DNA of 6,591 nucleotides. Source: Methanocorpusculum sp. Its GTDB lineage: Archaea; Halobacteriota; Methanomicrobia; Methanomicrobiales; Methanocorpusculaceae. Position 1 is the first letter of the stretch; the number at the start of each line of letters is the position of its first letter. The notes under the pieces are model-generated. The model was given only the letters and a program-made list of their open reading frames with translations. It was not told the origin of the DNA and made no database searches. The stretch spans positions 1-6,591 of the forward strand of contig DALTVZ010000082.1 of assembly GCA_029987315.1 (NCBI GenBank), given 5' to 3'. The position numbers and the translations under genes are program-made. This document shows, one piece after another, positions 1 through 5,549 of this stretch.

Positions 1-2
1 GG

Positions 3-28
3 AAATACATCAGTAAGTTCATGTATTT
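3..28. repeat. 8-bp perfect inverted repeat upstream of the tRNA gene
   Basis: AAATACAT at 3-10 is the exact reverse complement of ATGTATTT at 21-28, with a 10-base spacer. The right arm is centred about 30 bases before the mature tRNA 5' end, where an archaeal TATA box could lie. Alternatively the repeat is a weak hairpin at the end of a gene to the left of the window. The sequence does not decide between these readings. Confidence 0.4.
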
Positions 29-54
29 GCCATGCGAAAATATAGGGAAGATAA

Positions 55-127
55 ACTCCTGTAGTGTAGTGGTCAATCATTCCGGCCTTTGGAGCCGGAG
101 ACGGTGGTTCGAATCCGCCCTGGAGTA
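55..127 (+). tRNA. tRNA-Gln (anticodon UUG)
   Basis: The 73-base cloverleaf folds by eye. The acceptor arms are ACTCCTG (55-61) and CTGGAGT (120-126), with discriminator A127. The anticodon stem CCGGC/GCCGG holds the loop CTTTGGA, which puts TTG at 89-91, reading CAA and, by wobble, CAG. The T stem GGTGG/CCGCC encloses the loop TTCGAAT, and the D loop carries the conserved GG at 71-72. CCA is not encoded and there is no intron. The A1-U72 pair is the feature by which archaeal GatDE amidotransferase is known to recognise tRNA-Gln, so charging is expected to go through Glu-tRNA-Gln. One oddity is a T-T mismatch at acceptor positions 6 and 67 (60 and 121). The weak D stem (G-T, T-A, G-C, T-T) is less unusual for an archaeal tRNA. 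Confidence 0.95.
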
Positions 128-132
128 TGTAC

Positions 133-163
133 GTGAGAAAAAAAATATCCTCACTCACTTTTT
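133..163 (+). terminator. tRNA-Gln terminator
   Basis: GTGAG at 133-137 can pair with CTCAC at 150-154 or at 154-158, and a run of five T follows at 159-163. It begins 5 bases after the tRNA end. Archaeal termination relies mostly on the T-run, with the hairpin optional, and both are present. Confidence 0.6.
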
Positions 164-171
164 AAAAAAAA
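138..171 (-). terminator. oligo-T terminator of the Cache lipoprotein gene
   Basis: Read on the minus strand, two runs of eight T (complement of A164-171 and A138-145) lie 28-61 bases past the lipoprotein stop codon. The same GTGAG/CTCAC stem sits between them. Together with the plus-strand T-run this makes a compact two-way terminator between the converging lipoprotein and tRNA genes. Confidence 0.55.
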
Positions 172-198
172 TGTTTTTGGATTTTGTATCTTGTCAGC

Positions 199-993
199 TT
201 ACAATATACTTGACTTTGTCAGCACAACTCTCCACTCTCTCCCACCATAGGTGAGCGTGTCCCAAACTGCCGTTTTTTGAACGTTTTCAGTGCCGTTATC
301 TGCCGTGAATACATAGGTCGTCTCGCCCGAGGGATTTGCTGCGACAATATCGGCTGTGTCCTTTACGACGGAGTAGGCGGGATCGGTTCGAAGATTCACC
401 CCTGCTTCGGAGACGTCGACATCGAATACCTGGATACCGTCAGGCTGCATGACCCAGATGTTGTATCCCATCTCTTGAACCTTCTGCTGTTCCGCGCCAA
501 AGAGACGGTACGGATCAAAACTCATACTGATATATCCGGCATATTCTCCGGAGATCTTGACCGGTACCGAGAGAAGATGAGCCTCCATGCCGTTTTCTAT
601 TCTCATGAACTCGGAAACATACGCATCCTGATATGAAAATGTCTCTTTGTTTGGAGGATATCGGCTTAGATCCTGACCAAGCGTACTCTTGATATTGTTT
701 GGGTACACGGCAATGACAATCCCATTTTCATCCGCTATCAGAATGTCATGGACCAACGTTGTTCTCTGATAGAGGATTGCAAGGATCTGCTGTGCGTTCT
801 TTAGTGTTGGATAGGACGCATATGAATCAGCCGCTAACTCGGCTTTAAGCGTTGTCGTGCTAAGCTCGGCATGTAATGATGCGATCACATCTGCCAAAAC
901 ATCCTTCTGGGTCGGTGTCTGATCCACACACCCGGCCGACAAACAGGACAGCAGAATGAGGGAGACAACCGCAAAAGACAACAAAAATTTCAT
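199..993 (-). CDS. Cache-domain sensory lipoprotein, extracellular
   Basis: This 264-residue protein is predicted to sit outside the cell, anchored by lipid, and to bind a small ligand. What is visible is a hydrophobic signal peptide (residues 3-20) ending in the lipobox LSAGC with the modified cysteine at 22. A helical stretch (30-80) is followed by a PAS-like subdomain (about 82-165, including DILIADENGIV and a GYISMSFDP strand) and a second one (about 175-260, including NIWVMQPDG and a closing REWRVVL strand). This is the build of the double-Cache sensors found on chemoreceptors and histidine kinases. Unlike those, there is no transmembrane helix after the sensor and no cytoplasmic output domain, so it may hand its signal to a separate partner or act as a binding protein. 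The ligand cannot be inferred. The start is chosen because it gives a complete signal peptide and lies 28 bases from a TATA-like box. There is no Shine-Dalgarno sequence. It lies 53 bases beyond the ligase gene on the same strand. Confidence 0.8.
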   Translation of the reverse strand: MKFLLSFAVVSLILLSCLSAGCVDQTPTQKDVLADVIASLHAELSTTTLKAELAADSYASYPTLKNAQQILAILYQRTTLVHDILIADENGIVIAVYPNNIKSTLGQDLSRYPPNKETFSYQDAYVSEFMRIENGMEAHLLSVPVKISGEYAGYISMSFDPYRLFGAEQQKVQEMGYNIWVMQPDGIQVFDVDVSEAGVNLRTDPAYSVVKDTADIVAANPSGETTYVFTADNGTENVQKTAVWDTLTYGGREWRVVLTKSSIL

Positions 994-1013
994 ACTAATA
1001 CTATTATCTCAGA

Positions 1014-1021
1014 TGTAAAAA
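1014..1021 (-). promoter_or_regulatory. TATA-like box of the Cache lipoprotein gene
   Basis: Minus-strand TTTTTACA lies at -28 to -21 from the lipoprotein ATG, which suits a transcript starting at or next to the start codon. The match to an archaeal TATA box is weak. The same T-run could instead end ligase transcripts. Confidence 0.3.
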
Positions 1022-1047
1022 TGGTATTGATGCTACAAGGATCTTGT
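1017..1047 (-). terminator. possible weak terminator after the ligase gene
   Basis: ACAAG (1035-1039) and CTTGT (1043-1047) form a 5-bp stem with a 3-base loop that begins in the ligase stop codon. A minus-strand run of five T (1017-1021) follows 13 bases later. The stem is short and the spacing loose, so read-through into the lipoprotein gene is quite possible. Confidence 0.25.
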
Positions 1048-2687
1048 TACTCTTCCTTGTTTTGCAGAGAATACCTGCGTATCAGGCTTTCGAGGGTCTC
1101 GATCTCCTCCACATTCTTATCATCCCGGAGCCTCACAAAACGCGGGAACCGCAGAGCGTATCCGGCCGCATAGTTCGTGCTCTTCTGCAGCTCGGCATAC
1201 CCTACCTCGAAGACCACATCCGGTTCAAACGAGACGGTCTTTCCTTTTTCTGCAATGATCTTCTCTTTGAACAGCTCATACAACGTCGAAAGCATCGAGT
1301 CATCGATGCCTGTTGCCACGCGGGAGATCTCCAGAAGATCGCCGTTCTCATCCTGACATGCGAGAAGGAAGGAGCCAAACATCTTTGCACGTTTACCTTC
1401 TCCCCACTCGGCTCCGGTCACCACGAGATCGATCGTGTCCACCTCCGGCTTGATCTTTATCCAGAACTTGCCACGGTTTCCGGGGAGATAGGGTGAGTCG
1501 AGAACCTTGAGCATGATCCCTTCGTTTCCATTGTCAAGTGACTCATGGTAGTATGCTTCGATGTCATCAACAGAATCGCTCACGATCTGCGAGGCGACAT
1601 ACTCGGTCATCACCGACTCAAGGATCTTTCTGCGTTCCTGGAACGGAAGATCGATCAGGGTCTCTCCATCTGCCGCAAGGATGTCAAAGACCCAAGGGAG
1701 AAGCGTGACCGCGTCCTGTGCATCCTGCACACCATGCTTTCTCCGGATCCGCCGAAGGATCGTCTGGAAAGGCATGGGTTTTCCATTCATAATGGCGATG
1801 ACCTCCCCGTCGATGATAACATCATGTGTTGTTGCCGCATCCAGCATCTCAACAACATCGGGGAGAGACGCCGTCATCTCATCAAGACGCCGGGAATAGA
1901 TCGCACATTTTCCGCCGGATTTGTGGAACTGGAACCTGCTCCCGTCATATTTATTTTCAGCGGCGACCTTTCCATGGGTCTCCACCATCGAGGCGATGGA
2001 TCCCTGCTGAGCGAGCATCATCTTCACCGGCCGAAATGCCGTGATCTTCAGATCAGATAGACGCTTCGGATCGGATTTGGCAAGGCATGCCACCTCTCCA
2101 AGATCGTTGAGTGCCTGATGAGCATGCTCGATCACCTCAGGGGGGACACCAAACGCTTTGGACACGGCATCCTTGACCACGCCTTCCCCAACGCCGATCC
2201 TCATCTCCTCAAGCATCAGCCTTGCAAGATATCTTCCTTCCAGCGGGCTCGCATTTGAGAGAAGGTACTGGGCGGATCTGAGCCGTTCCTGTTGGGATCG
2301 TCTGCCGGAGGAGTTTGCCATCTGCAGAAAACGGTTGTTCACATCAAGAAGATCCAGCTCTTCCGAGAAGAACATGGTCTGCTCCCGTTTTTCGAGAAGG
2401 CTCTCAACGACTTTTCCGACATCGCCGGAGTTGTTCATCTCCGAGACCACATAGCCTCGTTTTTTTCCAATAACATAGGCGAGGGCATCGTACAAAAGAT
2501 TTGGGCCAAACCCGAGCTTCTCGGAGGACCAGTCGGGGAAAAGTTTCCCGCGCATGAATCGCACGAAGACCGGGAGCTCCTCCTCGGTGAGGCGGGGGAA
2601 CTCCTCGGCCAGAATATCAGCTGTGGCAAGACGTGAAGGGGTCGCTTCGATTTTATTACATATGGCTGCAAACTCGGAAAACTGCAT
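1047..2687 (-). CDS. lig: ATP-dependent DNA ligase (archaeal, replicative type)
   Basis: It seals nicks in duplex DNA using ATP, through a ligase-adenylate and a DNA-adenylate intermediate, in Okazaki fragment joining and repair. At 546 residues it has the normal length for the archaeal/eukaryotic ligase I family. An N-terminal DNA-binding domain (about 1-210) precedes the adenylation domain, where all nucleotidyltransferase motifs are visible. Motif I is KYDGSR with catalytic lysine K246, followed by the YSRRLDE region (264-270), the DGEVIA strand (293-298), motif III around FDIL (335-338), motif IV EGIMLK (389-394) and motif V WIKIKPE (409-415). The C-terminal OB-fold domain follows, ending in motif VI RFPRFVRLRDDK (513-524). 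No key residue is missing. The start is supported by a strong Shine-Dalgarno sequence, GAGGTG, 8 bases ahead. The gene follows the metallo-beta-lactamase gene by 5 bases, so the two are very likely one operon. Confidence 0.97.
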   Translation of the reverse strand: MQFSEFAAICNKIEATPSRLATADILAEEFPRLTEEELPVFVRFMRGKLFPDWSSEKLGFGPNLLYDALAYVIGKKRGYVVSEMNNSGDVGKVVESLLEKREQTMFFSEELDLLDVNNRFLQMANSSGRRSQQERLRSAQYLLSNASPLEGRYLARLMLEEMRIGVGEGVVKDAVSKAFGVPPEVIEHAHQALNDLGEVACLAKSDPKRLSDLKITAFRPVKMMLAQQGSIASMVETHGKVAAENKYDGSRFQFHKSGGKCAIYSRRLDEMTASLPDVVEMLDAATTHDVIIDGEVIAIMNGKPMPFQTILRRIRRKHGVQDAQDAVTLLPWVFDILAADGETLIDLPFQERRKILESVMTEYVASQIVSDSVDDIEAYYHESLDNGNEGIMLKVLDSPYLPGNRGKFWIKIKPEVDTIDLVVTGAEWGEGKRAKMFGSFLLACQDENGDLLEISRVATGIDDSMLSTLYELFKEKIIAEKGKTVSFEPDVVFEVGYAELQKSTNYAAGYALRFPRFVRLRDDKNVEEIETLESLIRRYSLQNKEE

Positions 2688-2692
2688 GTATT

Positions 2693-3535
2693 TTACACCT
2701 CAAACCGTACAAGCCGGCGTTCCCGGTAATCGGCGAGCTGGTCACTGACATAGATCTCTGCCCCGCTTTCTCCAACCGCAGACAAGGCCAGTTCACGGGC
2801 GATGTTTGGGCGGTTGTAATTTTCTGAAAGATGGGCAAGGGCGATGATCCCAACATCCTTTGAAAGTTCTGCGATACATTCGGATGAATCTTCATTCGAA
2901 AGATGCCCGTCATGCTGGATCCGGTCTTTCAGATATCTGGGATAGACCCGAAGAACACATTTGTTACCAAGACAGTTCGCCCCGCAGGATCGGCAGAGTT
3001 CGCATTCCGGGAACCGATCTGTTTTCATCGCAGGAGAGCTGTAGTTACTTTCCAAAACCACGGCGTCACAGGCCGAAAGGATCGTCTTCATCGTCCCCGA
3101 TACCTCGTGGGTGTCGAGGCATATCCCGATCCGGGAATCTCCGTCGTCGATGACAAAACCGGTCGGCTCGGCCGCATCATGATACGCCCGGAACGTTGTG
3201 ACCTTCAAACCACCCGCACTGACCGGGATGTGTTCATGGCAAAGCACACGCTCTGCCGAGGTCGAAATGAGATTTCCCTGTTTCATGGCGTCATGTGTCC
3301 CGCCTGATGCAAAAACCGGGATATGTGCCGCATTTATAAATGCTTTTGCGGATCTGACATGATCCGTGTGTTCATGGGTGATGCAAAGCCCACGAAGATT
3401 TTTGGTATTAAGATCCATACTTTGCAGTGTCCGCATCAAATATCCAAGACCTGCATCAATAATTATCGAATCGGAATCGTTTCCAACATAGATACAGTTT
3501 CCTTTACTGCCACTTGCAAGAAGGATACAATCCAT
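2693..3535 (-). CDS. WalJ/YycJ-like metallo-beta-lactamase-fold protein, probable DNA nuclease
   Basis: This 280-residue cytoplasmic metallohydrolase begins with LASGSKGNCIYV, the typical opening of the WalJ/YycJ branch. Metal ligands are visible: the HxHxDH motif HEHTDH (54-59), H119 in YHDA, D141 in CLDTH and H235 in AHLSENYN. The ESNY (162-165) and GHLSNED (210-216) blocks are also typical of this branch. YycJ of Bacillus is known as a 5'-to-3' exonuclease acting on duplex DNA. A nuclease role here is inference, strengthened by the DNA ligase gene 5 bases downstream. Between ESNY and the YPRYLKDRI segment there is a cysteine-rich insertion with C178, C181, C184, C188 and C193, which from memory is absent in bacterial WalJ and could bind zinc or an iron-sulfur cluster. 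No Shine-Dalgarno sequence precedes the ATG; the start is chosen because the family's N-terminal strand begins at once. Confidence 0.88.
   Translation of the reverse strand: MDCILLASGSKGNCIYVGNDSDSIIIDAGLGYLMRTLQSMDLNTKNLRGLCITHEHTDHVRSAKAFINAAHIPVFASGGTHDAMKQGNLISTSAERVLCHEHIPVSAGGLKVTTFRAYHDAAEPTGFVIDDGDSRIGICLDTHEVSGTMKTILSACDAVVLESNYSSPAMKTDRFPECELCRSCGANCLGNKCVLRVYPRYLKDRIQHDGHLSNEDSSECIAELSKDVGIIALAHLSENYNRPNIARELALSAVGESGAEIYVSDQLADYRERRLVRFEV
2696..2701 (-). promoter_or_regulatory. ribosome binding site of the ligase gene, inside the upstream gene
   Basis: Minus-strand GAGGTG matches the archaeal 16S anti-Shine-Dalgarno sequence and sits 8 bases before the ligase ATG. It consists of the last two sense codons (Glu279, Val280) of the metallo-beta-lactamase gene, just before its TAA stop. 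This fixes the ligase start and suggests translational coupling. No other visible protein start in the window has such a site. Confidence 0.8.
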
Positions 3536-3549
3536 TGGAATAGTATTGG

Positions 3550-3559
3550 TTTTACTAAG
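3550..3559 (-). promoter_or_regulatory. possible TATA-like box of the nuclease-ligase operon
   Basis: Minus-strand CTTAGTAAAA lies at -24 to -15 from the ATG of the metallo-beta-lactamase gene. It is A/T-rich but a poor TATA match. The rest of the 108-base gap up to the symporter stop is also A/T-rich, so the true promoter could be further upstream. A promoter somewhere in the gap is expected because a T-run ends the symporter gene. Confidence 0.25.
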
Positions 3560-3612
3560 AGAAAAAGACCCAAGGATTTCTTTTGAAAACTTTTCTGCAG
3601 GAAACGCAGATC

Positions 3613-3619
3613 AAAAAAA
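3613..3619 (-). terminator. oligo-T terminator of the symporter gene
   Basis: The minus strand carries a run of seven T starting 25 bases past the symporter stop codon. The palindrome ATCCGGAT (3630-3637) lies between stop and T-run but is too compact to form a convincing hairpin. A T-run alone is enough for archaeal RNA polymerase to terminate. Confidence 0.5.
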
Positions 3620-3643
3620 TAAGAGTATGATCCGGATGGATTA

Positions 3644-5095
3644 TTACTCTTCGTCTTCGTCCGACCAGCAGGTAACACCTGTTGTGTCGGAAAGACAGGA
3701 GGCTTTGAAGACTGGATCGACGATCCCGTCAGCTTTCTGATCAAAGTAGTCTTTGAGTGCTGTGAAGGCGTGTTTACTCAAGAGAAGTAAGACACCCATG
3801 TTGAAGATACCCATAAGTGCCTGGAAGGTGTCTGCGAGATCCCATGCAAGACCCATGGACATCATGGATGATATGAACACCATTATGACGATCACAACAC
3901 GGAGAACAACAAGTGCTCCTTTCCTTTCGGTGATGAACTTAGCATTCGTCTCACTCATTGAGTAGTAACTGATCAAACTGCTGAATGCGAAGACCAGCAT
4001 GAAGATGGCGATCACATACGGACCTGCTGCTCCAAGGAAGGTCGCACTCATTGCTTCTTGAACGAGAGCTGCTCCGGAAACCGGGATGCCGGCGTATCCG
4101 GGGTATGCAACGTTTGTGTAGATGATGACGACAAAGGCGGTTGCGGAACAAACCACGAGCGTATCGATAAGAACACCAACAGACTGCATAAGACCCTGCT
4201 TTACCGGGTGCTTGACATCAGCTGAAGAGGAGATGTTTGGAATAGAACCGATACCAGCTTCGTTCGAGAAGACACCACGCTTCAGACCCCACATGATAGC
4301 GGCTCCAATTCCTCCACCAACAAACGACTGGATGCCGAATGCATATGAGAAGATCGTCTCAACGACAAGAGAAACCTGCGTAAAGTTCACAAGGACGATG
4401 AAGAGACAGAGAACGAGCCAGAGGATCGCCATTGCCGGAACAAGCCAGGTGGATACTTTTGCAACACGTCTGATGCCGCCGAAGATGATCACGGCTGCAA
4501 GAACCGTAATAATCACGGCAAAAACGATCTGGTCAGTGCCGAATGCGTTTGAAAAGGCAATGGTTGCAGTGTTTGCCTGCACACCGATGAACATCAGACC
4601 ATAGGTGACGATGATCAGAAGTGCGATGAAGGCGGCAAACTTTGGTTTGCCAAGACCGTTCTTGATATAGAATGCCGGACCTCCATGGAAATGGCCGTCT
4701 GACTTCTTTTCTTTGTAGATCTGACCAACCGTTGTTTCAACGAAACTGGTTGCAGCGCCGATCAATGCAAAGATCCACATCCAGAAAATAGCACCGGGAC
4801 CACCCATTACTATCGCTACGGCCACACCGGCGATATTACCCACACCGATACGGGCACCCATGCTGACGCAAAATGCCTGGAACGATGAGATGGTTTGTTT
4901 TCCTTCTTGTGCACGTAAGTTGGTAAACGCAACTCTGCATGCCTCACCCAGATGATTGATCTGGATGCCTTTCGATTTGACGGTAAAGTAAAGACCGATA
5001 CCGATCAAAAATACGAAAGCAAGATACCATGCATACATATTGACGAAACCGTTCACGGAAGTAACGGCGTCGTTAATGACCTCAAAAACACTCAT
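3644..5095 (-). CDS. AGCS-family sodium:amino-acid symporter
   Basis: This 483-residue membrane protein imports a small neutral amino acid (alanine, glycine or, in some relatives, glutamine) with sodium. Family signatures are clear: SMGARIGVGNIAGVAVAI (78-95) continuing into GGPGAIFWMW (98-107), GGPAFYI (138-144), KRGVFSNEAGIGS (272-284), then ADVKHPVKQG (292-301) running into a TM helix. About ten or eleven membrane segments are visible, at roughly 22-40, 82-114, 154-173, 188-206, 217-238, 250-270, 303-326, 358-377, 395-415 and 425-441. The family structure is known from a Methanococcus maripaludis member. The motif reads GVGN where GTGN is common, and the late helix reads AFSSLISYYSMSE, so the substrate cannot be assigned. 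A hydrophilic tail (about 452-483) holds C467, C476 and a terminal SDEDEE. No Shine-Dalgarno sequence precedes the ATG. It appears to be transcribed alone, with a T-run on each side. Confidence 0.95.
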   Translation of the reverse strand: MSVFEVINDAVTSVNGFVNMYAWYLAFVFLIGIGLYFTVKSKGIQINHLGEACRVAFTNLRAQEGKQTISSFQAFCVSMGARIGVGNIAGVAVAIVMGGPGAIFWMWIFALIGAATSFVETTVGQIYKEKKSDGHFHGGPAFYIKNGLGKPKFAAFIALLIIVTYGLMFIGVQANTATIAFSNAFGTDQIVFAVIITVLAAVIIFGGIRRVAKVSTWLVPAMAILWLVLCLFIVLVNFTQVSLVVETIFSYAFGIQSFVGGGIGAAIMWGLKRGVFSNEAGIGSIPNISSSADVKHPVKQGLMQSVGVLIDTLVVCSATAFVVIIYTNVAYPGYAGIPVSGAALVQEAMSATFLGAAGPYVIAIFMLVFAFSSLISYYSMSETNAKFITERKGALVVLRVVIVIMVFISSMMSMGLAWDLADTFQALMGIFNMGVLLLLSKHAFTALKDYFDQKADGIVDPVFKASCLSDTTGVTCWSDEDEE

Positions 5096-5133
5096 GAGTT
5101 AAAGCGTTTCTCTATAATAGATGATTAACTCAT
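5094..5133. repeat. 9-bp perfect inverted repeat bracketing the symporter promoter
   Basis: ATGAGTTAA at 5094-5102 is the exact reverse complement of TTAACTCAT at 5125-5133, with a 22-base spacer. The inner arm overlaps the symporter start codon and the spacer contains its TATA-like box. A protein dimer binding both arms could block transcription. If transcription starts further upstream, the repeat could instead form an RNA hairpin over the start codon. Confidence 0.6.
5113..5119 (-). promoter_or_regulatory. TATA-like box of the symporter gene
   Basis: Minus-strand TATTATA lies at -24 to -18 from the symporter ATG and is the best TATA match in the 82-base gap. The distance predicts a leaderless or nearly leaderless transcript, which agrees with the missing Shine-Dalgarno sequence. 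Confidence 0.5.
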
Positions 5134-5149
5134 AGGATTGGCTTGTTGG

Positions 5150-5170
5150 AAAAAAATATTATCTAAAAAA
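5150..5170 (-). terminator. double oligo-T terminator of the 105-residue gene
   Basis: The minus strand has a run of six T (complement of 5165-5170), beginning 7 bases past the stop codon, and a run of seven T (5150-5156). There is no clear hairpin. This separates the 105-residue gene from the symporter gene. Confidence 0.5.
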
Positions 5171-5177
5171 TGAGGGA

Positions 5178-5495
5178 TTATAAGGAATCGAGGGAAACGG
5201 TGTTAAAGTCTTCGGACTTTTGCTGGGTCGTGATGCCAAATACGGACTGACTGACCCCTGAGTCAAGAGAGTTTGCTGCCTCGACCATGAAATCCAGGAT
5301 ATCGATGGAAAGTTCACGTTTTGTTTTGCTGACCTGCATCTGTTCAGCAAGGAATCGGAGCTTTTCCGGAGACACTACCCGCAGTTTTGCGAGCGAGATC
5401 ACGCACATATAGATACGGGTAAGATTCCTATCGGTCCCGGTGATGGTATCGAAGAACGCCCGGAGAATTTGTGCCTGATAGACTTCGCTTCCCAT
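5178..5495 (-). CDS. unrecognised 105-residue protein
   Basis: I do not recognise this protein. It is soluble-looking, with no signal peptide, no convincing membrane segment and no metal-binding cysteine or histidine cluster (one cysteine, C31). Residues 1-80 look mostly helical, with amphipathic stretches around 5-17, 24-50 and 60-76. The tail (about 78-105) is polar, rich in Ser, Gln, Asp and Thr, and probably disordered. That it is real rests on a good TATA-like box about 31 bases before the ATG, a T-run terminator just after the stop and the lack of any competing gene here. No Shine-Dalgarno sequence precedes the start. It stands between the GTPase and symporter genes with its own signals at both ends, so neighbours give little hint of its role. 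The sequence does not show whether it is a small regulator or an adaptor. Confidence 0.7.
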   Translation of the reverse strand: MGSEVYQAQILRAFFDTITGTDRNLTRIYMCVISLAKLRVVSPEKLRFLAEQMQVSKTKRELSIDILDFMVEAANSLDSGVSQSVFGITTQQKSEDFNTVSLDSL

Positions 5496-5521
5496 GAGTA
5501 ATCTACATTGGTCATTTGTAT

Positions 5522-5530
5522 CATATATAG
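5522..5530 (-). promoter_or_regulatory. TATA box of the 105-residue gene
   Basis: Minus-strand CTATATATG is the strongest TATA-box match in the window. It is centred about 31 bases before the ATG, so the transcript should begin within a few bases of the start codon. Confidence 0.6.
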
Positions 5531-5537
5531 ATATGCC

Positions 5538-5545
5538 AAAAAAAA
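5538..5545 (-). terminator. oligo-T terminator of the GTPase gene
   Basis: A run of eight T on the minus strand starts 5 bases past the stop codon of the OBG-family gene, just before the TATA box of the next gene. No hairpin is evident. Confidence 0.5.
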
Positions 5546-5549
5546 GGAT

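Noticed and set aside
55..127. tRNA gene as an integration (att) site
   Set aside because: There is no integrase gene and no second copy of the tRNA 3' end in the window, and the flanking genes look like core chromosome.
277..636. Plus-strand 119-residue frame opposite the lipoprotein gene
   Set aside because: The minus-strand gene has a convincing signal peptide, lipobox and domain pattern; this frame has none.
994..1046. Ligase and lipoprotein genes as one operon
   Set aside because: The 53-base gap holds a weak stem, a T-run and a TATA-like box at the right distance for separate transcription. Read-through cannot be excluded.
1044..2060. Plus-strand reading frames of 150 and 171 residues opposite the ligase gene
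   Set aside because: They lie wholly antisense to a ligase with every catalytic motif intact, and show no recognisable domain, promoter or Shine-Dalgarno sequence. They are codon-bias shadows.
3463..3744. Minus-strand 93-residue frame across the symporter/WalJ-like gap
   Set aside because: It overlaps both real genes out of frame and crosses the T-run terminator, with no recognisable content.
4122..4604. Plus-strand 160-residue frame opposite the symporter gene
   Set aside because: It mirrors the membrane-protein codons of the symporter and has a low-complexity, Thr/Ile/Arg-rich product with no domain.
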